From Nomia melanderi (lineage: Eukaryota; Arthropoda; Insecta; Hymenoptera; Halictidae): DNA of 64,000 nt. The position numbers and the translations under genes are program-made. Numbering within the stretch: the stretch's first letter is position 1; every line of letters starts with the position of its first letter. The DNA is taken from positions 10,664,001-10,728,000 of the forward strand of contig NC_134999.1 in assembly GCF_051020985.1 (NCBI RefSeq). The letters run 5' to 3'. A model generated the notes under the pieces. It saw only the letters and a program-made list of their open reading frames with translations. It did no database searches and was not told the DNA's origin. Of the stretch, positions 38,232-50,268 are shown one piece after another.

Positions 38232-38696
38232 ATGAAACTTCACGTGTATGACGCATCGGAGCGTGCACGCCATCCGAGGAACGATTTTTTTTCAGAAGAA
38301 AATTGCTTCGAGGGGATGATTCAACTCCCAGAAGTTTTTTCACTCCATTTCGTTTCCACGACGAACGAAGTATCGCAAGTAAGTCATTTTACACTTCTGC
38401 AGACTCATTACTTGAATATGAATCTATGAATCATTTGCAAAATAATAATAAAGAAACGTTTACCTAAAGATAACGCGTCAGGGTCCAATTTTTTTACAGT
38501 TCGTGGATGGCACACGTGTTTCTGAATAATTCATGCGCGCAAACGTTTGGTGTATCCGAGTCGTGGAAAGATTATATTAATAGAAAAATGTGTAAATTTG
38601 AGGGGATGATCACCGTCTTGGAGACGTTCTACGATGAAAAAAAAATTATTTTCCGTGTACATGATTATTTACTGTCCATACATGCTAAATCTTAGT
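38232..38696 (+). other. Duplicated coding-like segments sharing FEGMI
   Basis: Two plus-strand frames lie about 270 bases apart. Copy A (ATG 38232) reads MKLHVYDASE..., then NCFEGMIQLPEVF. Copy B (ATG 38507) reads MAHVFLNNSC..., then MCKFEGMITVLETFYDEKK. Both share CACGTGT in the same codon phase (HVY/HVF) and GAGGGGATGAT in the same phase (FEGMI). Both follow a poly-T stretch ending AG: TTTTTTTTCAG at 38294 (inside copy A) and TTTTTTTACAG near 38499 (just before copy B). Copy A has a strong donor-type sequence, CGCAA|GTAAGTC, near 38379. The arrangement could be two diverged duplicate exons of a nested gene. The family is not recognised. Confidence 0.22.
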
Positions 38697-40976
38697 GAAA
38701 TTTAGAGTTTCAGACGACGTACTAAATTTACTCCAGATATATTTTTACAGCTTATCGTTTTGTTATAATTCATATCAATTTCAAAAACACTTCAGCGACT
38801 CCGTGGCAGATTAAAATCTTTTATAAATGTAAATTTGATCAGGGCAAATATTTAACTCAATTCCAAACATAATCAGGGATAAATTCAATAACAATCGCCG
38901 CTTCAAACTCGCTGAATCTCACCTACTCGCGACACGATTATTTTCGTTTACTTTCACGATATTTTATACGCATAAATATTATTCCTTTCATTTTCTCTTT
39001 TATAGTTTTGACGATTGTGTGCGCAGTAAAATCGGATTATTATTATTATCATCCTGCTTCATGCCGTCCAACGACAATGAAGATGGCAGCCTAGCCGTTT
39101 CGCCTCAAACTTTCCTATACAATTATCTCAAACGTACCAATGATTCTAATTTCACCTGCAAATTTTTTATTTGTAAAGGAGAAGGAACTTAAAGAGCAGC
39201 TTAAAATCGTGCATCGCATAAGATAATCGGCCGGTGGCTGGTCGAGATGCATAAATCATCCGGTTCCATGTGAAACGGCGAGGTCTAACAACATCGTTGG
39301 GAACGATTGACAGCCGTGTTGGCTGGCCAAGTGAAAACACCGCGCTACGCCGCGTTAACAAACCGATCGTCGATTCGGGAAACGAATGTATCTGCGGAGA
39401 TCAGGCCGGATGAATAAGCGATGAAACGGTTCTCTCGCGTGCCGGCTGTACATCTTCCGCCGGCCGATCATTAGAAACGTCATCGCGAGCCATCGGCGAA
39501 CGGAACGGGATCGGAGGCCTGCGGAAAACCCCGGGGAAAGTGAACGGCCGCGATCCGTGTCGCTGGATCGGCCGAAACGAGCGCTGGAGCACGCCGGTTT
39601 GCGCAAACACGCAACAAGTTCACCCGTGCTGATCGTAAACCAAAGCCTGCTGACGCGGTAATTAAACGCTGCCCGATTTTTCCATTGCGCACACTTTTTC
39701 TGGATCATTTACCGATTTTTCTGTAACAGCAACCGTTTTGCCAGAGTTCCAAACGTGATTCGGACAAACTTCGATAATCCTGACAGAGAATTTTTTGGTA
39801 TGTTTTGGAGTGTTAAACAAACAAAAACTTTTCAGACAACCTCCAAGATCCCGATACTGTTTTTCGAATTCTAATACCGATTTCAAGCTTGTTTTTACCG
39901 GTTTACAGAAGTTTGCGATCCCTGACACCGAGTCGCCTTCCTGCTCCAGTAAATTGTGTTTTTCTCGAATGGAACTACTCGGTTTTCTCGGCAACCGGCA
40001 ACCTTGTTCCAGCGATAAAAGTTGCTTCTACGTTTCCGGTTAGGACCGGCGAGGAAACTTGTGATCCGGGTAACAAGTTTTTGAATATTCCCCAGGGCGC
40101 TCGGGAAGCTTCATTGCCCTGTTCTCGATCGTCGCCGCGAACTTTTTCGTCTTTTCGGTTCTCTTGAATCAACGTTTACGGTCTCGGTTAGAAACAACTC
40201 GCGTAGAATACCTTCTACGCGGAGCAGAGACTCGAATACACGACGAAACGTCTTTAACTCTCAATTCTAGTCTAGATTAATCGGATAAAAGTGTTTGCCT
40301 TTGAAGATTAGGCTCGCGACAAGCAGCTACTATATTGTACTCGCGTTCCACGGTCTTGTACCCTTCAAATCATGTATCCACATGAGACTATTCCGTATTT
40401 TAACGACACAATTCACGTTTCCGTGTAGTTTTTCGTGTCCCATCCTAATGAACACGCGTTTCGACAAGATCAAACATTAGAAATACCATGTTTCTCGCGT
40501 AAGGGGACGATATGTACCAGGGCCGAAGCACTGCCTCATCAAGAACAGACCCCTGATCCCTGAAATCCAGCCAAACCGGAATCCATTTACCTATTCAGAG
40601 CACAGTTCCCATAACTATACACTTTCAACCGCGAACTTCACTCACAGCGTACCCTTGCGAGCCCAATTATTTTCTAGTGCACACAATCCACGGGTGCCTA
40701 TATTCCCGTCTACGATCTCTCCTCCTGAACAAACCTTTCGATCTACGTCCTACCCTCTCCCGACTACCAAACTTATACTGCCCTACGATGCTAGACGAAT
40801 CCAACCCCTATCAAAACCAAACAGAAGAACACTGTACCGGACAACTTCGACCCGATCACGCCGCGCACGATACAATCACCCTTCCATTTCTCATTTTCCG
40901 TCGATCCACGACACTTTGGAGGTATCTTTCAAACCACTCGATATCATTAGGTAACGACACTGTTTGGCTGGCTCAC

Positions 40977-41694
40977 CTGGCGGTGTGATTCCGTGGGGGT
41001 TGAGATGGGGATGATGGTGGGCGCTATTGAGGATTCCCTTGCCGGACAGATGGTGGGCCGTCGGGCCTGGCGAGCTGGTCGCCGGCAAATGGGCCGCCGG
41101 ATTGTAGAAACCGGCCGCGGCCAGGGTGGCAGCGCTGAAGTAGCTCGCGACGACCACCGCCGAGGACGGATGAGACAATTCCCTCTGGCTGGGCAACGGC
41201 GGTGGTGTTTCCGGCGCGGCGGCCGGACTACCTGGTCCGCCGGGCGGCGGCGAAGCGCTACCTTGAGAAGACGAGCCACCCAAAATCGGTGGATGAGTGC
41301 TGGCCGCGGTCAGCAACGAGGACACACTGAAGTCCGTCGGTCGCGGCGCGGCCGGGGCCGGCAGGTGACCACCGGATATGTGACCGTTCGGATTGTTGGA
41401 CGGCGTGCCGGCGATCGACGTCGCGAATGGCGAGTGCTGATTCAGAGCCGTCGCTGACGCGGGGTACGCCATCCCAGGCCCCCCCGCCTCGGCCCTCGGC
41501 CCCGTGTTCGCACCCTCGATCACGTTAGCCTCCAATTCTCGTCTACGCCGTTGACCTTCGATGTCCTTCCCGGAGGAGTCCACTTCCTCCTCCTCCACCA
41601 CCTCCTCGACCCGTGATCGCTGCTGCAGCGCGGAGGGTTGCGGAGTGCTGGCGCAGTGGGTACCCCTGCACGCCGTGTCTTGTTCGAATCTCAT
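40977..41694 (-). CDS. bi: bifid/optomotor-blind (Tbx2/3-class T-box factor), coding exon 1
   Basis: First coding exon of a nuclear T-box transcription factor. It encodes 239 codons plus one base. The ATG at 41694-41692 is the first in frame after a TAG at 41738-41736. A second possible start is Met75 (41472), which begins MAYPAS and resembles the MAYHPF near the N-terminus of fly Omb and vertebrate Tbx2/3. Visible parts are an acidic patch around residues 29-39 (VEEVVEEEEVD), a basic QRRRREL stretch, the family block PRPTDFSVSSLLTA (about 117-130), a Pro/Gly/Ser/Ala-rich linker, and a His-rich end (HHHPHLNPHGITPP). FSVSSLL (122-128) fits an eh1-type Groucho-binding pattern, which would suit a repressor; that is inference. 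The exon ends at CCGCCAG|GTGAGC, a good donor (GT at 40976-40975), leaving phase 1. Phase and reading frame join exactly to the exon at 28263. Family identity is strong; the choice of start codon is less certain. Confidence 0.9.
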
Positions 41695-42470
41695 CGAGAC
41701 GGGCCGGGTGGTGCCGAGTCGCGCGAGATTCCTCTACGAGTGACTCAAAAAACTAGGAGGGCTCTCACTCGAGATTTACGACCTAGGAGAACGGCGAGCG
41801 ATCCGCGCACTCTTCACCCAACACCAGTTAAACAACACCACTTGTCCCTTCATGGAACCGAGAAAACTAAAAACAACTGTAGCCGGCTAGCTCCCGATAC
41901 GTTTCGTTCCTGTTTCTTTCGATTGTTGTTGTTGATTACTTCGATTTAACAGTTTCCTTTCGGCGACACTTGAATCGCGGGCACCTTGTCGATTGCAGTC
42001 CAATCGCACTGGTCGTGACGGATGAATACAAACGTCCACGACAATTAACTGTTCGGTTCGTTCTCGGACATGGTTCACCAGCCAGTTCCGAGTGCTGAAG
42101 AGCGTTCAGGAACGGATCCCGCGATCCTCGCTAGGCTCGCGGTCCCACTGGGATCCTGCGATCGCCACGAGCCCCGTCGCGAATCCACCAGGGGACATCG
42201 TACGTCGCGACGGGCCTAGCGTTTCCGTGCGGCGCGGCGGCTGAGCCCGCTCGGACTCTCGCACTTTAGTCGGAAAAATAGTTTTCACGACTTGCTCGAA
42301 GAAGGGAAGCACAGTTCAGCACCGGGTTCGAAGCACACTTTCTCCCGATTCAACTCGGTTTTCAGACACAATCATTGAATCTTTCCTTTTCTCTTTCTTA
42401 ATCTTTATCAGAACGAAGGAACGCGTGCGCGGAGCACGGAGAGGAAAAGTCCACTGGTCACGTCTCAAGA

Positions 42471-42520
42471 ATATATGTATATATCATATATATGTATATA
42501 AGTATATACAATATATGTAT
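42471..42520. repeat. TA-rich (ATATGT-type) simple repeat
   Basis: Fifty bases made almost only of A and T with periodic ATATATGTAT units, inside otherwise GC-rich DNA upstream of bifid. It could act as a TATA-type core promoter for the minus-strand gene, or it may be an ordinary microsatellite. It is flanked by AAGTCCACTGGTCACGTC on the low side and ACACTTGCGCTGACTGAG on the high side. Confidence 0.8.
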
Positions 42521-42780
42521 TTACACTTGCGCTGACTGAGTATCCTGTCGTTCACTGTCGTTCACTAAAGCGCACTCACTGGTGCCCGGGCCACCGGGTC
42601 CCACCGGGTTGTTCCTCCGTGCACACTCTTGATCACCTCACTGACGAAAATCCCCGGCCGGTTCGCGCGGTACGCGGGCCAGGCGCGGGCGAGCAGGTAC
42701 GGCGCGCGATGGGAACGGAGAGCGAGGCCGCGCGGCGTCCGGCGCGCGTGGAGTAACGGCGTCCGACGGACGACAACGGC

Positions 42781-42872
42781 GCGGCGGCAGCAGCAGTAGC
42801 AGCAGCGGCGACGACGACGGCGACGACGACGACGGCGACGACACCACGACGACGACGACGACGCCGTCGTGG
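42781..42872. repeat. CAG/CGA trinucleotide repeat tract
   Basis: An imperfect run of CGG, CAG and then CGA/CGG triplets. It lies in the presumptive bifid leader or promoter. Read in some frames it gives long runs of Asp, Val, Ala, Ser or Arg, which explains the apparent open frames here. No coding role is supported. Confidence 0.85.
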
Positions 42873-42938
42873 AAACAGTTTACAGTGTGCCGTGTGTGTC
42901 CGCAACCGCGAGAGACACTGGACGACAAAAAGCCGATA

Positions 42939-42998
42939 GGAGAGGAGAGAGAGAGAACGAGAGCGAGAGAGGAGGAGAGAGAGAGCGAGAAAGAGAGC
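42939..42998. repeat. GA-rich tract (GAGA-factor type)
   Basis: About 60 bases of GA and GAGAGA repeats interrupted by CG. In insects, GAGAG elements bind GAGA factor (Trl) and are common at paused developmental promoters. Its position upstream of bifid fits that, but it is also a plain purine microsatellite. The regulatory role is inference. Confidence 0.75.
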
Positions 42999-44912
42999 TG
43001 TGTGTAGTGGCTCGGCTGCTCTGCTCCCGAACCTGGGCCGGAGAGCGGACGAAAGGTGTTACTTGGGTGGCGCCGCGATGGTCACTGAGCAGCGCTAGGA
43101 TTGACACCTCCTCTGGGGGCTCACCCCCACACCTCCCGCGGAGGTGTTGGTGTGCTAAAGTCCTCGTCCGGATTCAGGGCGTGTGTACGCGTGGCTACGT
43201 GTACGGGGGCGGCCGCGTGTGCGTGTATACAGGCGAGCGGAGTGTGCCTGCGCCGACGAACGGACGCGGGAGGCGTGAATGCTGGTGGGCAGCGACGCGA
43301 AGACTGAGACGGTGCAGGGGCTCCTCCTCCCTTCCCCTACGTCTCCAACCCGGCGGTGCATTGGTGGGGGAACGTGGTCCGACGAACGGACCGCTATAAA
43401 CCGGCCGGGGCGGGACCGAGACGGGAATAGGCCTGGCCGATCGTCGGACAAGGAGAGACGGTACGCTATAGAGGCGCCCTTCCACGGCGTCCGTCGGGCG
43501 ATAATGAGCGCTCGTAGTCCGGATTGGCGTTCCGGCGCCAATCCCAGCGGCGTTGCTCTCGACGCCTTTCCCGACGTCCCTCTCTTTCTCTTCACGCTTC
43601 AACCCTCTCACTTCGTCTTCCTCTGTTCCATTCAGTTCTTCTCTCTCGGGGATGTCCCCACCACGCGACCGGTTCTGCACCACGCTTTCGACGTTCTTCC
43701 TTCGACGTCACTTCTTTCGTCTAGCGCATGATACCGTGTCTCCCTCTTCGTTCCACTAGCTAGCGTGTACCCCACCATTGCCGGTTGAAGGGTGTTAACC
43801 GCGAGTACGCCCATTAACACCACCCTCCTCGTGGATCGCCTGTTCCGTAGGCGGGGGAACCCCGAAGAGGGGGAAACCGCGATCGACGTTGCTCGAAGCT
43901 TCGCTGCCGATAACCGTGTCGTGTCGATTGACACGGCGGATTTTTACCGGCGCTCGACGCGCACCCAATCCATCGCGATAGACCGTGCCGCTTCGCGTTC
44001 CTTGTTTATTGCGGCGAATGTCTTTGATTATTCGCATCATGGTGGGTAACGCTCGTCGGTTCAACTTCGGAAGATATTGTTCGCTGACTTGTCTGAATTC
44101 TGTGGATGAGACATTCCATTGAATGTGCCGATTTGAAATAATATCATTTACGTAGAAAGAAAAATTGACTCATCGATTTGAAATTTCGTAGCAATATACT
44201 CCAAAAATGGTTCAGTAATTGAACTAACATCCACCGTATTTTTGCTCACAACGCTCTGACTTTCAAATTCTATTTTCTAACGTTCACAAGAAAGCAGACT
44301 ATCACATTCCTGTTCCACGGTATAAGAGAAACAAATTTAAACTGCGACAAACAACGAGAGACCCGTCGCGAAAACGAGCATTCGTTCCAGTCTTCTCTCG
44401 CAACCCGTCCGAATCGCGGGTTTGACCAGATGTCGAATTCGCGGTGGCGTGCGCGCCGCTCGAACATTCCGAGGCGCCTCGGCAGCCCGTTTTCTCCATT
44501 AGTCCGGCACGGCACTTCATCAGTCATAATTCAAGCCGATTGGCCGTGTCGAGCGCAGTCCAAGTTTTCCGTGAAAAGCCGAGTGAGAAATTTTCGCGAG
44601 CTGTGCCAAAATTCGCGCTAGCCAGCGTCACGAGCATCACCGTTCCGCACTCCCACCACCGGAACTTCCCCCACTTTGCCTCTCTCCACCCCGTGGGCCC
44701 CACGAGTAGCAGACTTGCGCGGTCCGGCCGCGAAGGAGAAACCGCTGGCTCCGCCCACTCAGCCCCCACTCCGCCCATCGCCCCCACCGATCCAACTCAC
44801 ATGAGCACCCCCTCCGCTAATCCGCGTCACTCTCTTCGCTGCCTTCCCCTACCCGTTGGTCACTGGTACCCGCCCTCCACCTTCGCGTACGGAACATCGA
44901 GGGGTTTTTCGC

Positions 44913-44935
44913 TCGGTCGGTCGGTCGGTCGGTCG
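44913..44935. repeat. (TCGG)n tetranucleotide repeat
   Basis: Five and three-quarter consecutive TCGG units in a GC-rich context upstream of bifid. This is a simple microsatellite; no function is visible. Confidence 0.85.
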
Positions 44936-46810
44936 TCGTGAGGCCCCCTCATCCTTCGCGCCGTCGAGTGTTAGCGAGACGCCCAGCGCGTCACAGTGTT
45001 GCCAAATCCGCGAGAGCTTTTCCACCGGTGCGGCGCGGAACGAAACGGCGAGGACCGGCGTGGCTCGCCGCCGTCATTTCTAGAAACACTCCACGCGAAA
45101 GCTACTGTAACAACCGATTCCTCGGGCCGCTGCTTCCCTCATTCGCCGGTCAACCGATATTCCGTAATATCAAAGGATCGATACCGAGATCGGATCCTTG
45201 TCTCGGGATTTTCCTCCACGAGCTTTGTTATTCGAGCATTCCGCACGGAGATAAGGACATTTATTATCTCTACGGACGGTTCCCGGCGATGAATAATAGA
45301 TAGTCCTGGCGTTTGTTGATCCCCCGGGAAATATCGGTATCCTCGTTAGAATATCAAGCATCTGGTTTTACTTTTGAATTAGTACGTTCTTCGTGGTTCT
45401 TGTCTATGTTAGGACGAGACGCTATTTGTCTTGTAGGAAGCATTTTTCAATCCTCGTTCATTTTCTTCGAAGAGTATATTCTAGAAAATATAATGATATG
45501 TAAAAAGTGTCGTAATTTATTTTCTCGATTGAACATCAATTACTCACGTCGTTTCTACATTCTTTGTACTTTTTAAAGATTCCCTGCGTGCATCTATTGT
45601 AGTTTATAATTCACAAGAATCCACTGAATACGTAAAAGAGATTCATAAAAGAAAGTTACTAAGTTGAAGTCTTCATTCTTCGTTTTAATGCAAACTTCGT
45701 CAAGTGCTTCTTCAGAAGAAAATTTTCTCGAAGTTTCAGTAGTGCAATTGAAATCAAATATCACAGTCTTTGAAAAAAAATCCACTCTACTGCATTTACC
45801 TTTTCGGGAGCAATACCAGGTAGCATGGATCGCCGATAACGCACGATACGACCATTGTCATTGAGCTCCGAAGCAACTATGAAGAATACTTTAAGGAAAC
45901 ACTTTAAGTACCGCAACGGGGAGTAGGTCTATCGATTTTCGGCTCTCCTCGGAAATCCTTTCGTTTGCGGACCATTCAACGGTAATGGATCCGATCGATT
46001 CCAGAAATTCTATGGGTCGGCGATACGTTCCAAATTCAAGCTAATCGTTCGTTGCATTTTCAATGGTCACTGACCCCATTCAGATCTTCTAAGAAACGAG
46101 ATTCTAATTTCTGCCTCTTTATCTCACCGATTCCATTAACCTTGTTAATAAACATACATTATCGTTCAATAAGTTGCAATAAACGATACTGATGTCTTAC
46201 CGATTTTCCGTCGTTTTATGATATTAAAGATTGTTGGATAGGTTCGTTTTAGTTCGCAATCATTATATTCTTATGAAACTATTTAATGAGAATTGCCTTC
46301 ATTTTTAAATAGAACCAGGATTATTGGTTTGCAAACAGTTTTTATAAATACACATTATATATTAAAGAAGTTTTAATATAAAAGAAGGTGTTTGTCCAAC
46401 CAAGTGATATGATTTGTAATCTGAAATTTTCTAGTAAAATCAGATGCTATTTTTTACACTTAATAACAATCTTACAAGTGTATTTATATATAGGGTACAT
46501 ATAATAAAATCAGGCTTGAAACTTCGCGAACAATATATAATATAGGTTATTGTACAATAACATAAAGAGTTAGATCAAGGATTGTTAACTTTGTCATTCG
46601 TATCCAATATTATTCATAATTTATTTCAACAGACCGGATTGGTATTAACCAGATATAAGTTTGTGTGATCAGTGTAAACACAAGATACTATTTATAAGGT
46701 CGACGTCGTGTGTCGCGTAAGTTTAATGTTTTTAAACATTTTCTGCCGTCGTTCAATTAATGAAATTAACTCGAAAGATGTTGAGGCGAAACAAGATAAT
46801 CCTGGGGACT

Positions 46811-46818
46811 TGACGTCA
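46811..46818. promoter_or_regulatory. Perfect CRE-type site TGACGTCA
   Basis: This palindromic octamer matches the full CREB/ATF consensus and lies in the upstream region. It sits inside a plus-strand open frame (stop near 46938) whose residues look hydrophilic but unrecognisable. One octamer match is weak evidence for function. Confidence 0.35.
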
Positions 46819-49800
46819 CGCGATCAGCCACGATTAAAAGAGCCCAGTATACGGCTACCTAACCCGCCTCTCGAAGACATGCCTCGGAGTAATACGGCTT
46901 CGATCCTTGCCTCGGCAACAGGGAATTTCGCGTCGTAGCCACGTCGAATCCTGGACAGGCATTGTGATCGGTGCGCTCCTGTAAATAGAACCCACGACGA
47001 CCACAGCCGCGATCAATTCGACCGGCTGTCTGCGTTTCGTGCGCGGTCAACGAAAGCTCTACCTTTCGTTCAGTGCTTCGAAGCAAACGAAGCAAAATTT
47101 TTTAATAATATTTTGACTCTAAAGTTTCTAGAAGATTCTTTAAACTGTTAAATTTCGACAAATTGAAGATTTATTATCGCTGTTATGTGGCATATTTTGA
47201 AAAGTATTTGTTCTGGCTTCGAACTTAACAGTGAAGAACTGTCTTTAGTTTAGTAAAGACATTACTTGGAAAAAAGTAGAAAAAATGAATAGTTACATAC
47301 ATAGATGGGATTTTTAGTGTTTTTGGGAACAGTTGTTGGAAAGAAGAAATGATCTTTTATGTTTTATAATAAATTTCGTTGAATTGAAGTAATTTGAAGT
47401 TTTCAATCAATTTTAATTGAATTTCTTTAATTACTGCCTTATTTCTTAATGTTTGCTCTTTAGTGATGAAGCCAGACTTTATTATTTTTATGCCTTATAG
47501 TTGAATCGAATTTTCAATTATCTGTGTAATCATTGTTTTCCTGAGTATTAAAATTTCTTCGGAAATTTTCTAAGGTTTATCGTGAAGCATATTGCATTGT
47601 TTAATTAATAACAAAATAATTGGGAATTTTCCTTCAGAATTAAAAAAAAAAATCGATCCTTAAACGGTTAAGCAGGTTCGAGTTGCTGATATTCACCGCG
47701 AAGTGCTTATCCAGAGAGGGAGAGAAAGAGAAGTAGGTTAATGGGTGAAAGTAGAGCTAAAACTCGAATTTCTGTGATTTTAGCGACGTTGATTAATGAA
47801 ATTCGCAATCCACCAGACCCAATCAATAAATCAGTGCTTTTATAAAGAACGAACACGAAAATTCTTTTTAGTCTCCTAAAATACTACACTATTTCTGGTC
47901 CAACTGCTCCATTTCGATGACAAATAGTTCTCCGCGCAACTATAACATCAATTCATTTCCATTCCCTCATTATCAGTGATTTAAATACCTGTCAAAAGTA
48001 CATCTTGCCCACTCATTCGTTTCTCGGTACCATTAACGACAGATTAAAATCAACTTCGCGCACCCACTTCCCTCTTCACCAAGTAGGAACCAAGTATAGT
48101 GCTCTAGCAATTCTTCACGTCCGCGGATAGAACACATCGAGTCGTGTAACAGAGTATTGTCTATATTATTATTACAAGTGTCGTGAATAGCCGGTGCGCA
48201 GCACATATCAATAATGAGTATTGTCAGCTGTCGAGTCCCCGTTAGATAGAGGCGAGCGGAAACGAACCAATGTCGCTTCCTAAGCGGCTAGGAACTCACG
48301 TACACGTCGTGCCACCGAACACCTTGCATTAATTATTCAAAAAAAGAAAATTGCTTCAACCCGTCTACTCAATACATCGAGCGATGAGCCCTAAACATCC
48401 TAATAAATAAAAATCAAACAAAATTTTTACACTTTCGTGGCCATTTCGTTTCACAAGACAAGCAAAATGAATTTCACTTTGCGTTTTTCAATTAATTTCC
48501 ATTGCGAATCACCTATCGTAGTAAAACCATGTGCAGATGACCCTCTGAGCGATCAGCATCTCGCGAGATTCGACGCTGGATCGCGAAGGCATCAGGCGGA
48601 AAACGATCTCGAAAGGAAAAGTAACGCGAGGCAAAGAGAAGTTCTCTCGCGGCGCGGAAGGATGCGCCGCGCGCACGATGATACTTGATACACGGGATAA
48701 AAGGTTTCTGTTTCCGCCTCTTTTCTGATCCCCCAAACGGACACCAGCGCATCCAGCTCCGCGACATACTTCCAAGTTTCCGCGAATCACTCTTCGAATA
48801 GTTTTAAACTTGCCCGCGGTGACAGTTGAACGAGCCACCCGAGCTGCGAGTGCATTCGAAACAATACTTCCAAATTCAGCTAAATTGCATCCTTGGTATA
48901 CCCCCTAATCTCAAACTAAACAAATTCCCCTGAATCTCATTCAAATGTAACACACAACTCTTATAAAAAAATTCAATCAAGTGTCACATTCGTTTCATTC
49001 TACAAATGGAACGGAATTCATTTCATCACTGTCATTCACGGATCGATGACCAAGCCGCTCCGCGATTACCCCGAATTATGCCCATCGATCGCGGAGCGCA
49101 GCGAATCAGGCCGACCGTGTTCCGCGAGTTAGCCCGGCTCGTATCCGCCGATCGAAAAGCTGGAGGAACACGCGCTCGAGGTGGCCGGCGACTTCCATTA
49201 ACCACACGTCGCCGGTGCATACACACGTCGGACAAGGACGGTTAGGGTTGCTGGTAGAAAAGGGGTAAGCGGGCGAGTGCGGCGCGCGGTGTCGCTTCAA
49301 TTTCAAGTTGTCCGGGCGACGAGCGGTACCGTCAGGAGCGTGTATCACCAATTGGCCGTGTACCCTGCCCTCTCTTCCCCAGCCACCCCCAGTCTGTCCT
49401 ATTGTAGCGGCGCGCTAGGGAACGCTGAATCGACGGGTCTCTCTATATTCTCGGGTGTCCGATCCAAGGAAGAGAGAGCCGCCACCGCTGATGCTGCCGC
49501 CGCCGTCGCCGTGTCCGAGGATCGATGCGTCTAGAGCCGGCCGATGGCGAGGCAGGACGAGAAGGGATCCTCTCGCGGATTCAGCCGTCGGTCGAAGTAG
49601 ATGAGGACGACCAGACACGCAGACCAGACCAGACCGGACCGGACCGGGCCGAGCGTAGCCGAGCTGATCCAGTGGCTGGCAAAAGCGGTTGTCCGACGGG
49701 CTGGGGCAAGAGCAAACTTCGTCCTGGATGGTGAACCAAGGAACCGAGAGAAGGACAAGGAGGGAAAAAATCCAGCCTCGAGGAGGAAAGCGCTTAAAGG

Positions 49801-50268
49801 TAGAGAGGGAAGAGAGTTGAAAAAAAAGTGGAAGGAACAGGGATAAGAGGACAAAGAGCGTGTGCATCGGGTTAGAGAACGCGACGGAGTAAGCGAAAGA
49901 GGGTGAGAGCGAGCGAGAGGGACAGGAGAGATGGTGAAAGCATGAGGAGTACGGCGAGGGAGAGAGAGGTGGTCATAATCGCGCAGACCGCGTCATAATC
50001 CGCGACGAAAAACATTTGACGAACGCGCCTGGCTGGTAAACGGGCAACGCGATTGGGCGTGGCCCGATTATAGCGCCGCCCACGTGACCGACAGCTTCCC
50101 CACCAACGCACGGCGCCACGGTAGGGGGCTCTCGTCCCCGCGAGACGGGCTCTATCGCATGGGAGCGCAGGGTGGGGGGTCCGCCAGACGAAGACGGAGA
50201 CTCGCATTGCATTCGTCCCGCGACCGCCGATCCGAGCACCACCGAGAAACCGCCCGCCGCTTCCTGCC

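Larger units (their letters stand above)
28264..40976 (-). other. bifid intron 1 (about 12.7 kb)
   Basis: This is the intron between the two recognised coding exons, with GTGAGC at 40976 and TTTCTTTCAG at 28264. It holds no minus-strand T-box coding sequence. AT-rich stretches (for example 31.5-32.3, 33.6-34.4 and 35.1-36.0 kb) alternate with CpG-rich ones (28.6-29.0, 30.0-31.5 and 39.2-40.2 kb). Its size suits a developmental control gene whose introns carry enhancers. Items listed separately are plus-strand exon-like segments at 32.8 kb and 38.2-38.7 kb, a CxxC-x12-H frame at 35.36 kb, and Pho/YY1-like motifs. Nothing else could be assigned. Confidence 0.85.
41695..43100 (-). promoter_or_regulatory. 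Presumptive 5' UTR and promoter region of bifid
   Basis: GC- and CpG-rich DNA directly upstream of the exon 1 ATG. An in-frame TAG at 41738-41736 closes the coding frame, so this part is leader or promoter. Two core-promoter options are visible on the minus strand. The first is the TA-rich tract at 42471-42520, with an Inr-like CCAGTG about 25-30 bases downstream, near 42452. The second is a TATA-less start at an arthropod Inr-like TCAGT (43088-43084), near the GAGA-rich tract at 42939-42998. The region carries trinucleotide and dinucleotide repeats that would lie in the leader if the distal start is used. A leader intron is not excluded. The exact start site cannot be fixed from sequence alone. 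Confidence 0.45.
43101..50268. other. Upstream non-coding region, first part
   Basis: No recognisable gene on either strand. The 43.1-45.3 kb part is GC-rich, with many overlapping open frames on both strands but no conserved domain; it includes the TCGG repeat at 44913-44935. The 45.3-46.7 and 47.1-48.5 kb parts are AT-rich with nothing visible. A perfect CRE-type palindrome TGACGTCA sits at 46811-46818. The 48.5-50.25 kb part is again CpG-rich. It may be the distal bifid promoter or enhancers, or an intergenic spacer. Confidence 0.6.

Noticed and set aside
40993..41457. Plus-strand frame opposite bifid exon 1 (also other minus-strand phases)
   Set aside because: A shadow of the real minus-strand coding exon; Arg/Gly-rich antisense of Pro/Ala/Ser codons.
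42633..42928. Poly-Val/Ala/Ser frames in the bifid leader
   Set aside because: Direct translation of the CGA/CAG triplet repeat; no support as coding.
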